Source: Fictibacillus fluitans
Lineage (GTDB): Bacteria > Bacillota > Bacilli > Bacillales > Fictibacillaceae
DNA length: 64,000 nt
Reading direction: 5' to 3'
Assembly: GCF_030418125.1 (NCBI RefSeq)
Contig: NZ_JAUHTR010000003.1
Coordinates: forward strand, 248,001-312,000
Positions 60,387 through 64,000 of this stretch are shown in pieces. The notes below the pieces were generated by a model. It was not told the origin of the DNA, searched no databases, and saw only the letters and a program-made list of their open reading frames with translations. The translations under genes were made by a program, and so were the position numbers. Position 1 is the stretch's first letter. Each line of letters starts with the position of its first letter.

Positions 60387-60511
60387 TGCTTAAAACCGAA
60401 TAGCAAACAGCTTATTAACGTCGACCGGACAACCGGAGACCATTTTTGTTTATTAAAATGGCTCCGGTTGTTTTTATTTTGAACACCTTATTAAAAAAAG
60501 GAGGACAGTAC

Positions 60512-61279
60512 ATGGCATTATTACAGATCAATGAGGTTGAAAAAAGCTTTGAAACAGCCAATGGCAAGGTTAAAGCGCTGGAGAAAATCCAGCTTGATGT
60601 GAAGAAAGGCGAATTTATTACAGTCATCGGGCCGAGCGGATGCGGGAAAAGCACGTTGCTGAAAATCGTAGCCGGGCTGGATACAGAACATGAAGGATCA
60701 GTGCTGCTCGATAACCGGAAAGTCACTGGACCCAGCATTGAAAAGGGATTTATTTTTCAGGAACCGCGGCTGTTTCCCTGGCTGACCGTTGAGAAAAATA
60801 TTGCAGCTAACCTGCCCGTTAATATCAAGGAAACAAAGGAAAGTGTGAAGCAGCTGATCGAGCTGGTCCGGTTGAAAGGCTTTGAAAATGCCTATCCAAA
60901 AGAGCTTTCAGGCGGAATGGCGCAGCGGGTGGCGATTGCGAGAGCCCTGCTTCGAAATCCGAAGGTGCTGCTGCTTGATGAACCGTTCGGCGCCCTCGAT
61001 GCTTTTACCCGCTCTCATATGCAGGAGGTGCTGCTGGATATTTGGCAGAAAAATCGAACGACCATGCTTTTTGTTACCCATGATATTGACGAAGCGATCT
61101 ATCTGGCGACAAGGGTAGTAATCATGAATCCAAGACCGGGAACCATCCGGGAAGTGATACCGGTCGACCTCTCCTATCCAAGAAAGAAAACAGATGTGTC
61201 TTTTCAGGAAATTCGCCAGAGGGTGCTGAGTGAATTTGAAAAAGTAGAAGAACAACAGGCAACTGGAGCGATCCAATGA
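60512..61279 (+). CDS. ssuB: ABC transporter ATP-binding protein (SsuB-like)
   Basis: A 255-residue ATPase of the nitrate/sulfonate/taurine transporter family. Walker A is [12 protein letters not shown], the Q-loop [11 protein letters not shown], the signature [15 protein letters not shown], Walker [14 protein letters not shown] and the switch His [10 protein letters not shown]. The ATG at 60512 has AAAAAGGAGGA upstream; the frame from 60446 precedes that site. First gene of the S-box-controlled operon. Confidence 0.92.
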   Translation: MALLQINEVEKSFETANGKVKALEKIQLDVKKGEFITVIGPSGCGKSTLLKIVAGLDTEHEGSVLLDNRKVTGPSIEKGFIFQEPRLFPWLTVEKNIAANLPVNIKETKESVKQLIELVRLKGFENAYPKELSGGMAQRVAIARALLRNPKVLLLDEPFGALDAFTRSHMQEVLLDIWQKNRTTMLFVTHDIDEAIYLATRVVIMNPRPGTIREVIPVDLSYPRKKTDVSFQEIRQRVLSEFEKVEEQQATGAIQ

Positions 61280-61298
61280 TTCAAAGGGAGATGAAAAA

Positions 61299-62153
61299 AT
61301 GAGCAACCAAACGGGAGTTTTAACAAGATCAGGTGTAGAACGCACGGGGCAATCAGTAAAGGAAACAGCGGTTAAAAGACAGCGCAAAAGATGGCCTTTA
61401 TCCAATTGGGTGCGGGGTTTGGCACTGCCAGTCCTTGTCATTCTGATTTGGGAAGCGGCCGGTGCTTATGGGCTGATTTCAGCAACATTGCTTCCAAGGC
61501 CGAGTGAGATTCTGGTGGCATTTAAGGATTTAATGGTGTCAGGGGAATTATTCGCTCACCTGAAAATCAGTTTATTCCGGGCTGTACTCGGGTTCCTGCT
61601 TGGAGGCGGTCTCGGTCTTCTTGCCGGGCTGGCTGTGGGGTTTTCAAGCAAAACCGAACAAACACTGGATCCCACGCTGCAAATGATGAGGACCATTCCA
61701 TCTCTGGCCGTTATCCCGTTGTTTATCCTCTGGTTTGGCTTTGGCGAATTATCCAAGATCCTTCTCATTTCAAAAGCTGCTTTCTTCCCTTTGTATGTTA
61801 ACGCTTTTCTTGGCATTCGCGGGGTCGATTCAAAACTGTTTGATGTCGCAAAAGTGCTGCAGTTCAGCAAATGGAAGCAGATTACAACGCTGATCCTGCC
61901 GGCTGCTCTGCCAAACATTCTGCTCGGACTGAGGCTGTCTTTGGGGGCGGCGTGGCTCGCATTGGTGGCTGCTGAGCTCATGGGATCCAGCGAAGGGATC
62001 GGTTACCTGATCATGGATGCACGCCAATTTTCCCAGACATCCATTGTGTTTGTGGGAATTATCATTTTCGCTGTGTTTGGCAAAGCATCGGATTCACTGG
62101 TGAGGTATTTTGAGAAAAGACTTCTGAAATGGCGCGACAGCTTTATCGGCTGA
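61299..62153 (+). CDS. ssuC: ABC transporter permease (SsuC-like)
   Basis: A 284-residue permease with about six hydrophobic segments. The EAA loop that contacts the ATPase is AKVLQFSKWKQITTLILPAALPNILLGLRL, and TIPSLAVIPLFILWFGFGELSKI is typical of the sulfonate/taurine group. GGGAG lies close before the ATG; spacing to the ATPase gene is 19 bp. The basic N-terminal 35 residues are likely cytoplasmic. Confidence 0.92.
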   Translation: MSNQTGVLTRSGVERTGQSVKETAVKRQRKRWPLSNWVRGLALPVLVILIWEAAGAYGLISATLLPRPSEILVAFKDLMVSGELFAHLKISLFRAVLGFLLGGGLGLLAGLAVGFSSKTEQTLDPTLQMMRTIPSLAVIPLFILWFGFGELSKILLISKAAFFPLYVNAFLGIRGVDSKLFDVAKVLQFSKWKQITTLILPAALPNILLGLRLSLGAAWLALVAAELMGSSEGIGYLIMDARQFSQTSIVFVGIIIFAVFGKASDSLVRYFEKRLLKWRDSFIG

Positions 62154-62183
62154 TTGAAAAATAAATGATGGAGGTGTTAAATC

Positions 62184-63518
62184 ATGTCTCAACCGGAAAG
62201 ACAGCTGCATCTTAATTTATTCCTCACAGGCATGGGGCATCATGAAGCTGCCTGGAGGCATCCGCAATCAGACATAGGGAGTAACCTGAAGCTATCCCAC
62301 TATGTGAAACTCGCACAAAAAGCGGAGGCAGCCAAATTTGATTCCTTATTTCTGGCTGACAGATATGCGGTATCACGGCAGGGGGCCAAATACGGTTTGC
62401 AGGGAGGCATTGAACCGCTGACCCTTCTGTCCGCTCTTGCTGCAGTAACAGAAAATATTGGACTGATCGCAACGGTTTCAACGAGCTTTAATGAACCTTA
62501 CAACGTGGCAAGACGGTTTGCTTCGCTCGATCATATCAGCAACGGCCGGGCTGGCTGGAATGTTATTACCTCGGGAACAGATGGCGAAGCTCAGAATTTC
62601 AATTCGAAGAAAATTCCCTCACATGGTCTTCGTTATGAAAAGGCACGTGAGTTTCTGGAGGTGGCAAGCAAGCTATGGGACAGCTGGGGAGATGATGCGA
62701 TTATTGCAGACCAGGAAGCTGGGATTTTTGCGGATGAACGAAAAGTTCATGAAATCCATCACCGGGGAAACTTCTTCTCAGTTAAAGGTCCGCTTAACAT
62801 CCCGCGTTCACCGCAGGGAAGGCCTGTCCTTGTTCAGGCGGGGTCTTCAGCGGACGGGATTGACTTTGCAGGGCAGTATGCCGAAGCCGTATTCACCGCC
62901 CAGCAAACATTGGAGGAAGCACAGCGCTTTTATCAGGAAATCAAAACCCGTGCTGCAGCGTTCGGCAGGTCACCTGAATCAGTCAAGGTGCTGCCAGGAA
63001 TATGCCCGGTCATAGGCAGGACAGAAGCGGAAGCAAAAGAAAAAGAAGCACAGCTTCATGACTATACCAATACAGAGTTCAGCCTTTATCAGCTGTCAAA
63101 TCGGGTTGGCGCCGATCTTACTGCTTATCCGCTGGATGGGCCGCTTCCTCAGCTTCCAGCTACGGATGGACATCAAAGCCGCACTAAGCTTATTCAGGAG
63201 CTCGCATTTCGCGAAAATCTGACGATCAGACAGCTTCTGCTTCGCCTGGCTGGGGGGAGAGGCCATTACACCATTGCGGGCACACCGGAACAAATCTCTG
63301 ATCAATTGGAAAAATGGTTCAAAAACAAAGCAGCAGACGGTTTTAATATTATGCCGCAATTAATGAGTGAAGGGCTTGATGATTTTATCACGTATGTCCT
63401 TCCGCTCCTTCAGGAAAGGGGCCTGTTCCGAACCGAATATTCCGGAACAACCTTAAGGGAGCACCTCGGTTTAAAGTGGCCGGATACGGGTACGGTCAAT
63501 CTTTCAGCACAAGCTTAA
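62184..63518 (+). CDS. NtaA/DmoA-type FMN-dependent monooxygenase
   Basis: A 444-residue luciferase-like enzyme with reduced FMN as cosubstrate. HLNLFLTGMGHHEAAWRHP at the start, SLFLADRYAV, LIATVSTSFNEPYNVARRFASLDHISNGRAGWNVITSG and VQAGSSADGIDFAGQYAEAVFTAQ are hallmarks of the NtaA/SnaA/DszA/DmoA group rather than SsuD. Its context with a sulfonate-type transporter under an S-box points to release of sulfur from an organosulfur compound such as dimethyl sulfide or a sulfone. The ribosome binding site is GGAGGTG. The flavin reductase is not seen nearby. Confidence 0.88.
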   Translation: MSQPERQLHLNLFLTGMGHHEAAWRHPQSDIGSNLKLSHYVKLAQKAEAAKFDSLFLADRYAVSRQGAKYGLQGGIEPLTLLSALAAVTENIGLIATVSTSFNEPYNVARRFASLDHISNGRAGWNVITSGTDGEAQNFNSKKIPSHGLRYEKAREFLEVASKLWDSWGDDAIIADQEAGIFADERKVHEIHHRGNFFSVKGPLNIPRSPQGRPVLVQAGSSADGIDFAGQYAEAVFTAQQTLEEAQRFYQEIKTRAAAFGRSPESVKVLPGICPVIGRTEAEAKEKEAQLHDYTNTEFSLYQLSNRVGADLTAYPLDGPLPQLPATDGHQSRTKLIQELAFRENLTIRQLLLRLAGGRGHYTIAGTPEQISDQLEKWFKNKAADGFNIMPQLMSEGLDDFITYVLPLLQERGLFRTEYSGTTLREHLGLKWPDTGTVNLSAQA

Positions 63519-63552
63519 CCAAATGAATGGGATAGGGAGAGGGGAAAAATTG

Positions 63553-64000
63553 ATGAAACTTAAAAAGAAAACGATAGCAGCAGGATTGCTGGCACTTTTA
63601 ACAATGATGATCGTACTTTCAGGATGCAGCGATGAGAAACAAACAAATGCCGAGCAAGGGGATGTAACGGTCAATATAGGGGTGCAGGGAAGTACGGGGG
63701 TCCTGCCATATGCAAGAGAGACCAAAGCCTTTGAGAAAGCCTTTAAAAAAGAAGGAGTCAACGTTAAATGGAGCGAGTTTGCGAGCGGACCGCCGCATTT
63801 TGAGGCACTGGCCTCAGGACGTTTGGACTTTGGCGCCACTGGAGGGACGCCATTGATCGCCGGACAGTCCGGCAATGTGGATTTTAAGGCGATCGCCGTT
63901 ACATCAGATGGAAAAAAGGGAAATTCGATCATCATTCCTAAAGGAAGCAAAATTAAAGAATTAAAGGACTTAAAAGGCAAGAAAATTGCCGTTGCGAAAG
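63553..64000 (+). CDS. ssuA: ABC substrate-binding lipoprotein (SsuA-like), 5' part
   Basis: The first 149 residues of a substrate-binding protein that runs off the end. The signal peptide ends with lipobox VLSGC (Cys about residue 25). VNIGVQGSTGVLPYARETKAFEKAFKKEGVNVKWSEF and GRLDFGATGGTPLIAGQ are typical of the sulfonate/taurine (SsuA/TauA) family. GGGAGAGGGG precedes the ATG. It completes the transporter with the SsuB- and SsuC-like proteins. There is no stop codon in the window. Confidence 0.88.
   Translation, partial: MKLKKKTIAAGLLALLTMMIVLSGCSDEKQTNAEQGDVTVNIGVQGSTGVLPYARETKAFEKAFKKEGVNVKWSEFASGPPHFEALASGRLDFGATGGTPLIAGQSGNVDFKAIAVTSDGKKGNSIIIPKGSKIKELKDLKGKKIAVAK

Noticed and set aside
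63504-63980. Minus-strand frame over the start of the ssuA-like gene
   Set aside because: It is the shadow of a clear lipoprotein gene on the plus strand with a signal peptide and a family match.
1-64000. tRNA, rRNA, prophage or transposon genes
   Set aside because: No cloverleaf-like clusters, rRNA motifs, integrase or transposase frames were found on reading both strands.

Overview
The window reads as chromosomal DNA from a Gram-positive, probably endospore-forming member of the Bacillaceae (Bacillus/Fictibacillus-like). The evidence is strong AGGAGG ribosome binding sites, GTG and TTG starts, S-box and T-box leaders, a Rap-Phr pair, a bacillolysin, OhrR, BcrC and an RsbR-type stressosome protein. 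Genus and species cannot be fixed from the sequence alone. I see no rRNA, tRNA, insertion sequence, prophage or CRISPR array. It is a dense mosaic of about 68 genes on both strands.

Layout. 1-6.5 kb: end of a drug/metabolite transporter, small membrane proteins, a cupin, a nitroreductase with a YodB/CatR-like operator, two flavin/quinol oxidoreductase genes, the divergent ohr/ohrR peroxide pair and an AraC regulator. 6.6-10.3 kb: GH4 alpha-galactosidase, then a second-type methionyl-tRNA synthetase under a Met T-box. 10.3-15.6 kb: a malate module (sensor kinase, response regulator, malic enzyme, AEC permease). 15.8-19.6 kb: secreted M36-like protease, a rap gene with an overlapping small phr gene, and a lysine-rich anchored protein. 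19.6-28.1 kb: NAD(P)HX repair enzyme, amino-acid permease, DoxX, VanY-type carboxypeptidase, a 49-aa gene behind a possible SigB promoter, an FMN-binding protein, a class F-like sortase and a two-repeat sortase substrate. 28.2-38 kb: DinB protein, threonine synthase, an S-box leader in front of an FbpA-like small gene, YhgE-like protein, UspA plus an MFS pump with a divergent MerR regulator, flavodoxin-like reductase and neutral protease. 38-45 kb: unknown small proteins, an RsbR homologue, a quinone-detoxification pair (ring-cleaving dioxygenase and azoreductase), an MBL-fold protein, an amino-acid permease and a DUF2935 protein. 45.5-50.7 kb: an ECF sigma/anti-sigma/membrane-protein operon followed by two glycosyltransferases and the undecaprenyl-pyrophosphatase BcrC. 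50.8-60 kb: CDF metal exporter, 21-bp tandem repeats, a Gln/Gly/Pro repeat protein, peptidoglycan-binding protein, metallophosphoesterase, MFS pump with its regulator, hydrolase, GNAT, M50-like protease and VanW. 60.2-64 kb: an S-box leader and an ssu-like sulfur acquisition operon that runs off the end.

Themes. Electrophile and peroxide defence recurs: nitroreductase and DoxX share a near-identical promoter and operator, and ohr/ohrR, mhqO-azoR and two flavin reductases are present. Sulfur and methionine control appears three times (Met T-box and two S-boxes). The ECF sigma operon and the glycosyltransferase gene behind it carry matching candidate ECF promoters (TGAACTT-N14-CGTC), suggesting an autoregulated envelope-stress module.
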